Origin: an uncultured Treponema sp.
Lineage (GTDB): Bacteria; Spirochaetota; Spirochaetia; Treponematales; Treponemataceae
Direction of reading: 5' to 3'
Length of the DNA stretch: 64,000 nt
NCBI RefSeq assembly: GCF_934725225.1
Contig: NZ_CAKVAM010000002.1
Location: 1 to 64,000, forward strand
The translations under genes and the position numbers were made by a program. Every line of letters begins with the position of its first letter. Position 1 is the first letter of the stretch. Below, piece by piece: positions 55,549-64,000 of this stretch. The notes below the pieces were generated by a model, which did not search any database, was not told the origin of the DNA, and saw nothing but the letters and a program-made list of their open reading frames with translations.

Positions 55549-58115
55549 TTTCCAAAAACTTCCTTTGCTGCTGATACTGTTTCCATTGCGTCCTTTGCAT
55601 AGAAGTCAGCTCCGATTTTTTTTGCATAATCTGGTGTTAAAACTGCGCCTCCTACTACAATTTTACATTCCAAATTATTTTCTTTTAACGCTTTATGGAG
55701 CTGGTTTATTGTTTCTTCCATATTAGCGACCGTTGTAGTCATTAGCGCGCTTAAACCTACAAGCTGGATTTTGTTTTCTATAACTGTTTTTACAACTGTT
55801 TCTGCCGGAACATTTTTTCCTAAGTCGATTACTTTGTATCCATAGTTTTCAAGCATTGCTTTGACGATGTTCTTTCCAATATCATGAATGTCGCCAAAGA
55901 CAGTTGCAATTGCTATAGTTCCTTTTTCTTCCTGCTCTTTTCCTGAAGCTGCAAGAGTTTCTTTTATTTTAAGAAATGAATTTCCCACGGTTTCTGCGCT
56001 AAGCAAAAGCTGCGGAAGGAATTTCTTTCCAGTTTCAAAGTCCTTTCCTACATTGTCAAGGGCTGGAACTATGCAGTTATCGATTATTTTTACAGGCGCG
56101 TTTTTTTTAAGAAGCTTGGCTGTTGCGTCTGCCGCCTTGTCCTTGAATCCTTTTTCAATTATCTGTATAAGCTCCTTTTCTTCCGCGTTTTTTTCTGTGT
56201 CGATTGTTTCAGTTAAATTTTTTTTTTCAGCTTCCTTTTTAGGAGAGGCGATTGGCGTTCCGTTTATCTGAATGGAAATTGTTCCGTCATTAACTGCATC
56301 CGAAAGAATTTTCTGCCGTGCTTTTTCAGTTGTAGGATCAAGGGTTCCTGTGTAAGTCTGAATGTAGTCAAGGCAGTTTTCATCAAAGCATCCAAGTGCT
56401 CTGTAAGCTCTGTAAGTGTCCATCATCGGAACGCTTGCCGGGTTTATAATTGCTGCGCTAAGCCCTGCTTCAAGTGCAAGCATAAAAAATCTTGAGTTTA
56501 TAATATCTCTTCTTGGAAGTCCAAAGGAAATGTTGGAAACTCCAAGAACAAACTGAATTCCTTCTTTTCCGAATTTTTCTTTTAAGATTCTGATTGCTTT
56601 TACAGTTTCAAGCGATGCCTTTTGTTCTGAACTTACAGTCAGTGTGAGCGTGTCAATAAAAATGTCTCTTACAGGTATTTCGTATTTGGCGGCTTCCTGA
56701 ATTATTTTTTCAGCGACTTTTACTCTTCCTTCCGCAGTCGGGGAAATTCCGTCTTCATCTATGCAAAGCGCAACAACAGCTCCGCCGTAATGTTTTATTA
56801 GCGGAAAAACTTTGTCCATGACTTCTTGCTTTCCGTTGACGCTGTTTACAAGAGCTTTTCCGTTGTAATACCGCAATGCATGTTCCAGAACATCGTTTTC
56901 GCTTGAGTCAAGCTGCAACGGCGTATTGAATATTTTTTGAATTGACTTTACAGCTTGAAGCATCATTTCTTTTTCATTTATTCCAGGAAGTCCAACATTT
57001 ACATCAAGAATATGCGCACCTGAATTTATCTGGCTGTCTGCTTCGTCAATGATGAACTGCATATCGTTGTTCTGGAGCGCTTCCTTGCATTTCTTTTTTC
57101 CAGTTGGATTTATGCGCTCGCCGATAATTACAGGTCCTGCCGTTCCGCCTGCCTGAACAGTTTTGTTGTAGGAACAGATAAATGACTGAAACTTTTCTTT
57201 GGTTGCTTTCAGTTTTTTTTCTGAAAGTTTTTCTGCCATTGCTTTTATATGGTCTGGTGTAGTTCCGCAGCAGCCTCCAAAAATTGAAACTCCAGACTCA
57301 AGGATTTTTTCCTGCGCATTTGTAAATTCTTCTGGAGTTACCTTGAATACGTCTTTTCCGTTTATAACTTCCGGGAGTCCTGCGTTTGGCTGGGAAAGAA
57401 TTGGAATGTGTGAATATTTGCAGAATTGATTTGCAAGCTCAATGTCTTCTTCAAGGCTTCCGCCGCAATTAAAACCAAGAACATCAACGTGCAGAGATTC
57501 AAGATAAGTTACGCAAGTAAGAACATCCGCGCCTGTTAAGGTTCTAAAATTAGGCTGAAACGTCATTGTTGCTATAACAGGAAGACTTGTATTTTCTTTG
57601 ATTGCAAGGACTGCGGCTTTTACTTCATAAAGGTCGCTCATCGTTTCGATTATTGCAAGATCCGCGCCTGATTTTTCTGCGGCAATTGCAGCTGCCTTGT
57701 ATGAGTTGTATGCTTCGTCAAATGTAAGAGGTCCGTTTGGCTCAAGAAGTTTTCCAATCTGGCCTGAATCCCATGCGGTAAAGCAAATTATGTTTTCGTT
57801 TTGTTTTTTGCATTCAGCGATTGCTTCTTTTACTAGAGCAATTCCTTTTTCAATAAATTCTTGCGCTGAATGAGAAGCGTTTTCAAGTTTGATAGGATTT
57901 GCTCCGAAAGTGTTTGTGGTGCAAATGTTGCTTCCGGCAAGTATATATTTTTTGTGAATTTCCTTTATTGCTTCTGAATTGTAAAAATTCAAATCTTCTG
58001 GAATGGAGTAGGAAAGCCCTGAAATTTTTTGAATCATTGTTCCCATTCCGCCGTCAAAGAAAACAGGCTCGCGTTTTTGTATTTTATTAAATAGAAAATT
58101 TTTAAATTCGCTCAA
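55545..58115 (-). CDS. metH: Cobalamin-dependent methionine synthase (no activation domain)
   Basis: The 856-residue protein has a homocysteine-binding domain (about 1-300) with zinc cysteines in GFNCGG and GGCCGTTPDHIK. A pterin-binding domain follows (about 325-610: GERINPTGKKK, LDVNVGLPG). The cobalamin cap and binding domains (about 640-856) carry the axial-ligand motif GDIHDIGKNIV. The AdoMet-dependent reactivation domain of about 330 residues found in E. coli MetH is absent, as in many anaerobes, so reactivation must use another protein if it is needed. The start is TTG behind AAAGGAG. It is downstream of metF in one operon, and metY supplies homocysteine. Confidence 0.94.
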   Translation of the reverse strand: MSEFKNFLFNKIQKREPVFFDGGMGTMIQKISGLSYSIPEDLNFYNSEAIKEIHKKYILAGSNICTTNTFGANPIKLENASHSAQEFIEKGIALVKEAIAECKKQNENIICFTAWDSGQIGKLLEPNGPLTFDEAYNSYKAAAIAAEKSGADLAIIETMSDLYEVKAAVLAIKENTSLPVIATMTFQPNFRTLTGADVLTCVTYLESLHVDVLGFNCGGSLEEDIELANQFCKYSHIPILSQPNAGLPEVINGKDVFKVTPEEFTNAQEKILESGVSIFGGCCGTTPDHIKAMAEKLSEKKLKATKEKFQSFICSYNKTVQAGGTAGPVIIGERINPTGKKKCKEALQNNDMQFIIDEADSQINSGAHILDVNVGLPGINEKEMMLQAVKSIQKIFNTPLQLDSSENDVLEHALRYYNGKALVNSVNGKQEVMDKVFPLIKHYGGAVVALCIDEDGISPTAEGRVKVAEKIIQEAAKYEIPVRDIFIDTLTLTVSSEQKASLETVKAIRILKEKFGKEGIQFVLGVSNISFGLPRRDIINSRFFMLALEAGLSAAIINPASVPMMDTYRAYRALGCFDENCLDYIQTYTGTLDPTTEKARQKILSDAVNDGTISIQINGTPIASPKKEAEKKNLTETIDTEKNAEEKELIQIIEKGFKDKAADATAKLLKKNAPVKIIDNCIVPALDNVGKDFETGKKFLPQLLLSAETVGNSFLKIKETLAASGKEQEEKGTIAIATVFGDIHDIGKNIVKAMLENYGYKVIDLGKNVPAETVVKTVIENKIQLVGLSALMTTTVANMEETINQLHKALKENNLECKIVVGGAVLTPDYAKKIGADFYAKDAMETVSAAKEVFGK

Positions 58116-58130
58116 GACAAACTCCTTTTG

Positions 58131-59003
58131 CTAGCTGTTCATTGCGGAAATAATTTTATCAACGTTTTTGTAAATTTCTTGGGCAACAGAAGGCTTGTTC
58201 ATTGTGTAAATATGAATGCCTCTTACTCCGTTTGAAATAAGGTCTATAATCTGGTCTGTTGCGTAAGCGATTCCTGCCTGGCGCATTGCCTCTGGATTTT
58301 CAGAAAAGCGGTCGCAAATTGAAAGGAGTTTTGCCGGAATATACGCAGATGAAAGTTTTACCATTTTTGAAACTTGATTGCTGTTTGTAATCGGCATAAT
58401 TCCTGCAAAAACTGGAACATGAATTCCTTTTGACTGGATTTGGTAGAGATAGCTGTAGAGCATATTGTTGTCAAAAAACATTTGTGTTGTAAGAAAGTCA
58501 ACGCCTGCATCTATTTTATATTTTAGGTTGTCTATATCTTCTTGCCTGTTATGGCTTTCCGGGTGTCCTTCTGGATAGCAAGCTCCTCCAACGCAAAAGC
58601 CTTCGTCCTTTAAAATCTTTGCAAGAACATTTGCGTGCTCAAGTTCTTTGGTCAGCGGATTTGTCATTCCCTGCGGAATATCTCCGCGCAATGCAAGGAC
58701 ATTTTCAATTCCATTTTTCTTCATTTGAGAAATTATATTTTTAGCTTCGTCAATTGTATTTCCAACGCAAGTAAGGTGCGCAAGTGCTGGTGTTCCAAAT
58801 GATAAAATCTTGGAGGCTATTTCAACTGTGTTTTCTCTGGTTGTTCCTCCGGCTCCATAAGTTACGCTTATAAAATCAGGATTCAGATTGCAAAGCTCCT
58901 TTGCCGCGTTAACTGTATTTTCAAAATTTGCCTGCTGCTTTGGCGGAAAAACTTCAAATGATAGAAGCGTCTTTTTTTGTTCAAGAATTTTAGATATTGT
59001 CAT
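58131..59003 (-). CDS. metF: 5,10-methylenetetrahydrofolate reductase
   Basis: The 290-residue flavoprotein barrel reduces methylene-THF to methyl-THF, the methyl donor for MetH encoded 15 bp downstream. Motifs are LSFEVFPPK (catalytic Glu), ISVTYGAGGTT, HLTCVGNT, LALRGDIPQG and DFLTTQMFFDN. Length is standard for the bacterial NADH type. ATG 59003 follows CGAGGAATCAA. The metF-metH pair has a clear logical order. Confidence 0.95.
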   Translation of the reverse strand: MTISKILEQKKTLLSFEVFPPKQQANFENTVNAAKELCNLNPDFISVTYGAGGTTRENTVEIASKILSFGTPALAHLTCVGNTIDEAKNIISQMKKNGIENVLALRGDIPQGMTNPLTKELEHANVLAKILKDEGFCVGGACYPEGHPESHNRQEDIDNLKYKIDAGVDFLTTQMFFDNNMLYSYLYQIQSKGIHVPVFAGIMPITNSNQVSKMVKLSSAYIPAKLLSICDRFSENPEAMRQAGIAYATDQIIDLISNGVRGIHIYTMNKPSVAQEIYKNVDKIISAMNS

Positions 59004-59024
59004 TTGATTCCTCGGTTTTCTATT

Positions 59025-60473
59025 CTATAGAATTGCGCTTGCCTTTTCAATTTCATCAAGGCGTTTTAATTTTTCATCATCGATTTTTATAAACAAGTTT
59101 TTTTCCTGCGTCGGAATAACAAGCCCTTTTGGTCCGTTTTTTGCCCGGCGCAAGAACTTTACCTGAGTATAGTATAGGTCTGCCTGTTTATTTTTTCTTG
59201 CTTTTGAATGATAGACTGCAAGGTTTCCTGCGTAAAGAAGAATTTCAAGAGGAATGGTTTTATTTTTTTGCGCTTTTATAAAAACATATCCGCCGGCGTA
59301 ATCTCTTGTGTGAAGCCACATATCTTGGCCTTTTACAGTGTGCCTTAAAAGCTCGTCATTTTCAAAAGAATTTCTTCCAACAATTATTGTCCAGCCATCA
59401 ATTTCATAATGAAGTCCCGGATGCTTTTTTTGAATCTGCTGTTTGGGTTTTGTGTCGTGCCTAAGAAGCTGTTCTATTTTTAAAGTATTTTTTTCTGAAA
59501 TTATCCGGTTGTATTCTTCGTCTAGCGAAACGATTGCTTTTTTTGCAAGCTCAATGTCATGCTCAAGAGACTCTGTTCCAGATACGGCTTTTTTATATTG
59601 CTCATAGTAAGACGCGGCATTTTCCTGCGGACTTAGTTTTTCGTTCAGTCTTATGTGAATTTGTTCGCCTGTGTTGTAGTCCGTGCAATCCAAGTAAGAG
59701 CCTTTTATTTGACTTGCGAACGAAAGAATTAAGTCTCCTATGTGTTTTAGTTTTTCTGCATTTTCAAATTCTGATTTCTTTTCTATAAGATGCTGAAGCG
59801 CATTTTCCATTTTGCTTCTTTTTACATTGTACCATTTTTCAGCTTGAATAAGGAGATTTTCTCTTGAAAGTTTTCCAGCGCATTCTGTGTAATATAGATT
59901 GATTTTTTCATTGAACGAAAGATTTTCTTTGCCTTTAAAAAAATCATTATCGTCAAATGTTCTTATAGGAAATTTTTGAAGTGAAAGTTCTTTTTCTTCT
60001 TCAGTTGGAATTTTTTCTTGCGGAGCAAAATATCCGCCTGTGATTTCGCATTTTGCTGGCCTGCGGTACAAGCAGTCAAGAATTTTTCCATTTTCATCTG
60101 TTACGATAATATTTGTCGCATTTGACCAAAGCCGGGCATAAATAAAAAGTCTGTCTTTCCAAGTTGAAACATCGAATTTTACGATTCTGTCAAGTCCTAG
60201 CTGTTTGCATGAGTTGATTCTCATTCCTTGAACGTGCGATTTTAAAAACTCATTGAATCTTAAAGGCTTTTCATTTTTTGGAGATTTTGAATTCGTTTTG
60301 TTTATTCTGCATGACTGCGGCGATGTGCAAATTACAATATTGAAAGGTTCTGCTTTTCCGACAATTTTAAATGAAACTGTGTCGTAACCCGGTTGGATTA
60401 TTTCTTGTATAAAAGAGCCTTCAAGGTTGAGTTCGCTCAATATTAAATTTATTTCATTGCAGTTTAAGGACAT
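59025..60473 (-). CDS. rqcH: NFACT-family ribosome quality-control factor RqcH (FbpA-like)
   Basis: The 482-residue protein has an NFACT-N domain (about 1-190) with the GLDRIVKFD region that holds the DR pair needed for tailing in RqcH. A HhH-like/coiled-coil middle (about 200-345) follows, and then the NFACT-R domain (about 365-470: VGRNSFENDELLRHTVKGQDMWLH). RqcH recruits alanyl-tRNA to stalled 50S subunits and adds alanine tails; the family was earlier called fibronectin-binding protein. The ATG at 60473 lies 7 nt after TATACT. Start and domain order look complete. Confidence 0.88.
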   Translation of the reverse strand: MSLNCNEINLILSELNLEGSFIQEIIQPGYDTVSFKIVGKAEPFNIVICTSPQSCRINKTNSKSPKNEKPLRFNEFLKSHVQGMRINSCKQLGLDRIVKFDVSTWKDRLFIYARLWSNATNIIVTDENGKILDCLYRRPAKCEITGGYFAPQEKIPTEEEKELSLQKFPIRTFDDNDFFKGKENLSFNEKINLYYTECAGKLSRENLLIQAEKWYNVKRSKMENALQHLIEKKSEFENAEKLKHIGDLILSFASQIKGSYLDCTDYNTGEQIHIRLNEKLSPQENAASYYEQYKKAVSGTESLEHDIELAKKAIVSLDEEYNRIISEKNTLKIEQLLRHDTKPKQQIQKKHPGLHYEIDGWTIIVGRNSFENDELLRHTVKGQDMWLHTRDYAGGYVFIKAQKNKTIPLEILLYAGNLAVYHSKARKNKQADLYYTQVKFLRRAKNGPKGLVIPTQEKNLFIKIDDEKLKRLDEIEKASAIL

Positions 60474-60480
60474 TTTGCAA

Positions 60481-60509
60481 AGTATATCAGATTTAAAATG
60501 GATAGTGAA
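60481..60509 (-). promoter_or_regulatory. rqcH promoter (leaderless)
   Basis: Minus-strand TTCACT (60509-60504), 17 bp and TATACT (60486-60481) are followed by 7 nt and the ATG. The -35 is imperfect. Confidence 0.5.
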
Positions 60510-60524
60510 TTGGTATTTAAAAAG

Positions 60525-61154
60525 TTAGTAGCTTTTCATTTCCATTGATTTTAAATCGTCTATAACTTTGTTAAGTCTTTTTAGTTCCCTGTCTAAAGTT
60601 TTTTTGTAATCTAAAGAGCCTGAATTTATACGTTCACGTTCATCTTCCCAGTTTTGAAGTCCTGTTAAAAATAAGAATTTGAATTTCCCAACGTTTGCTT
60701 TTTCAGCCCAAAGAGAAGCTTCCTGCCAGTAAATGTATCCTGCTTCATAGCAAGTTTTTGCTTTTTCAAGATTGCGCAAATATTCATCTTTCCAAGGAGC
60801 ATCGTAAAAATACGCGGCGTTTTTATCGTAAATTCGTCCAAGCCGCAAGTGCTGTTCTATTAATTTTAAATTCAAGTGCATCTGAAAAAGATAACGGTAT
60901 TTTTCCCATTGAAGCTCATTTTCAATTTTTGTGTATGCGTACAGCGGATTGCAAAAATCTGCTTTAACTGCTTTTTCCAGCCAGTAAATATTTTCGATGC
61001 AGTCATCTGGTTGCTGCTGATAATGAACGTGGTAAAGCTTGTAAAAATCTTCTTTATATTTAACCATATAAGCGTCTGATTTTTCTGCTGAAAAAAGAAG
61101 CGCGATGAGAAGCAAAAATAAAATTCTGGTTGCTTTAAAAAAAGACTTTTCCAC
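60525..61154 (-). CDS. Secreted helical protein of unknown function
   Basis: The 209-residue protein has a signal-peptide-like N-terminus (ATRILFLLLIALLFSAE). The mature part is rich in Tyr, Trp, Glu and Lys and strongly helical (VHYQQQPDDCIENIYWLEKAV, WKDEYLRNLEKAKTCYEAGYIYW), reminiscent of TPR-like helical pairs. The start appears to be GTG directly after AAAAGG, with a Shine-Dalgarno spacing that is too short, so it is uncertain. It lies between tmk and rqcH on the same strand. No characterised family recognised. Confidence 0.6.
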   Translation of the reverse strand: MEKSFFKATRILFLLLIALLFSAEKSDAYMVKYKEDFYKLYHVHYQQQPDDCIENIYWLEKAVKADFCNPLYAYTKIENELQWEKYRYLFQMHLNLKLIEQHLRLGRIYDKNAAYFYDAPWKDEYLRNLEKAKTCYEAGYIYWQEASLWAEKANVGKFKFLFLTGLQNWEDERERINSGSLDYKKTLDRELKRLNKVIDDLKSMEMKSY

Positions 61155-61186
61155 CTTTTGAATATCGGAGAAAATTCCTGTTGTTT

Positions 61187-61831
61187 TTAGAATATTTTGT
61201 AAATTGAATTTATTTCTTTTTCAATTTGCTGGCTGATTTTTTCCTTGTCAAGTGTTGCGTCTATGCGGACTATTTTCATTCCTTTGCCGATTTCTGTTCC
61301 GTTGTATTCCGCAAGAACTTTTGCGTATTCTTCTTTTGTCTTTTTTAGGAAATCTATTTTTTCATAAATTTCTCTTTGTCCTCTTGATGAAATTCTTTTT
61401 AGTGAAATTTCTGGGTCGATGTCAAAAAAGAATAGAAGGCGCGGCAATGGAAAAAATTTATTCAGTGTCCGTGGAATTTCTGGCGAGCAATCTATGCTTT
61501 GGTATGCTAGGCTTGAAAATAGATAGCGGTCGCTCACAACGATTTTTCCTTTTCCGCAGGCGGATTTTATTCCTGTAATTAGTTTGTTTTCTTCTATTAT
61601 ATAGTTTCCATTTATATGTTCATTTCTATCTGCGGCAAAAATATAGGCGGCTGTTTCGTTTGTAACTTGAATTTCACCCTTGAGCATTTTCCGAAGAAAT
61701 TTTCCAGTTTCTGAAGATGTTGGTTCTGCTGTAAATAAAAAATCCGGTGCTTTTGATTTTAAAATTTCAAGTTGAGTTGTTGTTCCTGCTCCGTCAATTC
61801 CTTCGAATACAATAAAATTTTCTAAGACCAT
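61187..61831 (-). CDS. tmk: Thymidylate kinase
   Basis: This 214-residue kinase phosphorylates dTMP to dTDP. The P-loop is FEGIDGAGTTTQ (residues 9-20), with Thr-Thr where many enzymes have Lys-Ser/Thr. The DR(Y/F) motif is VVSDRYLFSSLAYQ, and the LID region is ISSRGQREIYEK. The lysine of the usual GxGKS/T loop is replaced here (GAGTTT), a variation also seen in other spirochaete and cyanobacterial kinases to my recollection. The start is ATG 61831 with GGAG about 13 nt upstream. Divergent from the tamB-like gene. Confidence 0.87.
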   Translation of the reverse strand: MVLENFIVFEGIDGAGTTTQLEILKSKAPDFLFTAEPTSSETGKFLRKMLKGEIQVTNETAAYIFAADRNEHINGNYIIEENKLITGIKSACGKGKIVVSDRYLFSSLAYQSIDCSPEIPRTLNKFFPLPRLLFFFDIDPEISLKRISSRGQREIYEKIDFLKKTKEEYAKVLAEYNGTEIGKGMKIVRIDATLDKEKISQQIEKEINSIYKIF

Positions 61832-61907
61832 GTTAAACAGCTCCGTTGCCTAAATTCGGGCATTTCCTCAAATAATGTTTTCTGTTAAAATATAAGCGAG
61901 ATTTTTT

Positions 61908-64000
61908 ATGAAATCCAAAGTGTTAAAGACAAGCATTGGCATTTTTATTTTTCTCTTGATAGCTGCGTCTTTTGTTGCTGCGATGAAACCTGTTTATAGC
62001 AAAGTTGACGGAGCAATCAGAAGCTATGAGAAAAAAGTTGTGCTGGAGCTTGAAAAAAATACTGGCATGAAAATTTCATACAAATCTTTGTCGCCGTCCA
62101 TTTTATCAAAAATCTGCATAAAAGGTATAGAGGTTTTGGATTCAAAAAGCGGACAGCAAATTATTTTTGTAAATAAAATTTATGTTCATTTCAGTTTGCC
62201 AAAAATCTTAAAAGGTGATTTTGAAAATGATTTTGAAAAACTTTTGGTAAAAGACGCTTCTGTAAATATTATCAGTAAAAAAAATTCTGCAAAAACTGTT
62301 TCGCAAGAAAATGGTTCAGCTGAAAATTCTTTTGAAAAAATTGAATCCTTGGTAAAAAAAATTGCCTTCATTCTTCCTTTTGATGTTCAGGTAAAAAATT
62401 TTAAATTAAATTTTACTGCGGAAAATAAAAGTTTTTCTTTGGTATTAAAAAATTTTTATTTTGGAAAAAATGAAAATTCTATTGACGCTTGGTTAAAATC
62501 CGAAGGAAACTTTTTGTTTTATTCTGGTGAAAAAAGTTTTGGCGCGGCTTTTGCTTTGAACGGAAGGATTTTAAATTCTATTTCTGGAAGTTCCTGCACT
62601 GTAAAACTTGACAATTATTCTAAGGCTGACGTTTCGCTTCGGAAATTTGAATTGCTTGCGGCTTATAAAAGTCCCAAGATTGAAATATTTTCTGTGCGTG
62701 AAGTTTTTCCTTTTTCCGCGATGCTTTCCTTTGATGTTAGTTCAAAAAAAATTTTAGCAAAGTTAAAGTCGAATTCTTTTGATCCGCTTAAAGTTGTTAG
62801 AACTCAAAAACTTCATCCTGTTGTGAATTTTTTTAAGGGAACTATTTTTTCAACTGATTCAGAATTTTCATTTGATTTAAATTCGCTAAAATATAATTGG
62901 AAATCAAAAACTTTTTTTTCATTGCCCAGGCGTTTTTCAAAAGATACGCAGACTTTAAATGTTGAAGCTTCAGGAAATAACACTGATATAAATGTAAAAA
63001 AAATTTCTGCGTCCGGCGGAATTGTGCAAGGAACTTTTGAAGGTTCTTTTTATATTCCAAAGCTTCAACCTTCTGGATATTTGAATCTTGAACATTATGC
63101 TTTTTCTAATGGAAATAAAATTTCTGGTGAGATTTTTTTTGAGCCGCGAAAAGACAAGGGCTTTGATTTTTTTATTCCGCAATTGTATTTTGGAGATTAC
63201 AGTTGCTTCACGGCTTTTCAAGGATATTCGTCGCTTGGAACGTCTATTGAGCTTGCATTTGAAGCTAGCGATTATTCGCATCTTGAATACGGTGAGCCAG
63301 GAACTATAAATGCGAGTGGAAGTCTTCAGCTTGGAAAAAATATGTACTTGCAGGCTTCTGCTGAATTAAAAAATTTCTTTGTTGAAACAGGCGTTAAGAC
63401 TGGAGCTTTTTTTACAGAAAAAAATGGAAAGAATGTTTTAAACAAAGTTGTTGAAATTTCCGAGCCTTATATTTCAAACGTTGAAGCTTACTTTGCCACA
63501 GATTTTAAAGATTACAATTACAATTCTCCGCTTGCAATTTTTGCCAACACAAAAAAAGATAAAGAAGTTTTGCTTTTGTCTGTTGATGGCACAGGCGGAA
63601 AAACTGGAACTTCTGTTCAAGTAAGCAAAGCTGATTTGATTTATGGAAAAAATTCATTGAGTGCATCCGGCGGACTTGATGTGGAATTTCCAAAACACCA
63701 GATGACATTTTCTTCAGACTTTAGTTTTAACTCGATTCCTTATGCGTTTAATGGACTTTTTGTTTTTGGAGACTGGCTGAATATTTCAGGCGATTACGGA
63801 CTTGATGTTGCTGTTGACTTTAAAAATTTTATCGACGGCTCTTTGCGTTTTAAGGATTTGCCTGTTTCCGTAAAAGATTTTACGGTTGCATTTTCTTTGG
63901 ATTCTAATTTTTCAGTTTTGTCAAAAGATGACTGGAACTTTTTTATTGAAAATTTTTCCGCTTCTGAACTTTCTGGAAAATTCCGTTTGAATCCGGAACT
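61908..64000 (+). CDS. tamB: TamB-like envelope assembly protein (N-terminal part, runs off window)
   Basis: About 697 codons are open to the right edge with no stop, so the gene is incomplete here. An N-terminal anchor (SIGIFIFLLIAASFVAAM, about residues 9-26) is followed by an AsmA/TamB-type region (YKSLSPSILSKICIKGIEVL, VNKIYVHFSLPKIL). A long beta-strand-rich repetitive body follows, rich in Ser, Phe, Lys and Asn (INASGSLQLGKNMYLQASAEL, LSASGGLDVEFPKHQM), as in the beta-taco of TamB that spans the periplasm. In T. pallidum a TamB homologue precedes the BamA gene, so bamA may lie just beyond 64 kb. ATG 61908 is preceded by AAGCGAG. Assignment from the N-terminal part only. Confidence 0.75.
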   Translation, partial: MKSKVLKTSIGIFIFLLIAASFVAAMKPVYSKVDGAIRSYEKKVVLELEKNTGMKISYKSLSPSILSKICIKGIEVLDSKSGQQIIFVNKIYVHFSLPKILKGDFENDFEKLLVKDASVNIISKKNSAKTVSQENGSAENSFEKIESLVKKIAFILPFDVQVKNFKLNFTAENKSFSLVLKNFYFGKNENSIDAWLKSEGNFLFYSGEKSFGAAFALNGRILNSISGSSCTVKLDNYSKADVSLRKFELLAAYKSPKIEIFSVREVFPFSAMLSFDVSSKKILAKLKSNSFDPLKVVRTQKLHPVVNFFKGTIFSTDSEFSFDLNSLKYNWKSKTFFSLPRRFSKDTQTLNVEASGNNTDINVKKISASGGIVQGTFEGSFYIPKLQPSGYLNLEHYAFSNGNKISGEIFFEPRKDKGFDFFIPQLYFGDYSCFTAFQGYSSLGTSIELAFEASDYSHLEYGEPGTINASGSLQLGKNMYLQASAELKNFFVETGVKTGAFFTEKNGKNVLNKVVEISEPYISNVEAYFATDFKDYNYNSPLAIFANTKKDKEVLLLSVDGTGGKTGTSVQVSKADLIYGKNSLSASGGLDVEFPKHQMTFSSDFSFNSIPYAFNGLFVFGDWLNISGDYGLDVAVDFKNFIDGSLRFKDLPVSVKDFTVAFSLDSNFSVLSKDDWNFFIENFSASELSGKFRLNPE

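Noticed and set aside
61862..61907. Promoter for the tamB-like gene
   Set aside because: TTTCCT and TAAAAT can be placed at a 17-bp spacing, but the -35 is too weak to report as a feature.

Overview
The window reads as a contiguous piece of a low-to-moderate GC spirochaete chromosome, most likely a host-associated (gut, rumen or oral type) Treponema. The pointers are the AHIDSGKTT-type EF-G, a 914-residue GreA fusion, a PUR-domain protein like Borrelia BpuR, a bactofilin, NFACT/RqcH, and a TamB-like gene running off the right edge. I did not assign a species. No rRNA, tRNA or CRISPR array was found.

Layout. 1-1.7 kb is a mobile, decayed patch: an IS200-type element, a second IS200-like end hairpin at the left edge, and a 5'-truncated DUF4469-type gene between them. 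1.7-6.2 kb (minus) holds a P-loop ATPase, fusA and a putative outer-membrane barrel. 6.3-11.2 kb (plus) holds a DEAD-box helicase, then bactofilin, a TPR protein and mtaB. 11.2-17 kb is an RND exporter / LolA-like protein / outer-membrane protein operon divergent from an ArsR-type regulator. 17-22.4 kb (minus) is a TPR protein, the GreA fusion, an MBL hydrolase and deoC. 22.6-29.8 kb (plus) is rpe with three envelope or TPR proteins, a phosphoribosyltransferase, a beta-helix protein and rnhB. 29.8-35.7 kb (minus) is the PUR protein, aroB with a cysteine desulfurase, and a chemoreceptor with a META-domain lipoprotein. 35.9-43.6 kb (plus) is a tRNA-binding protein, an orphan sugar-ABC ATPase, an RNB nuclease, metY, a tautomerase and aroF-tyrA. 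43.7-47.2 kb (minus) is an SH3 protein, an M48 protease and a CHASE2 cyclase. 47.3-51.4 kb is accessory: a DUF4160/DUF2442 pair, an MmeI-like restriction-modification enzyme and a 23-bp repeat array. 51.4-54.6 kb (plus) is apt, deoD, a nucleotidyltransferase and manA. 54.6-61.8 kb (minus) is tmk, an unknown, rqcH, metF, metH and a diverged membrane protein. tamB (partial) closes the window.

Three observations stand out. First, aroF-tyrA is preceded by a strong promoter, a 34-codon leader peptide in which seven of nine consecutive codons are Tyr, Phe or Trp, and a terminator with a competing antiterminator: a complete aromatic attenuator. Second, a roughly 440-bp array of about 19 diverged 23-bp units upstream of apt carries a repeated dyad core AYAG-N-CTRT. 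Third, in about nine places a promoter -10 box lies 6-8 nt before an ATG with no Shine-Dalgarno sequence, suggesting that leaderless transcripts are common here, including the attenuator's own leader peptide.

All calls are from reading the sequence; no database search was run. Promoter and terminator calls are pattern matches.
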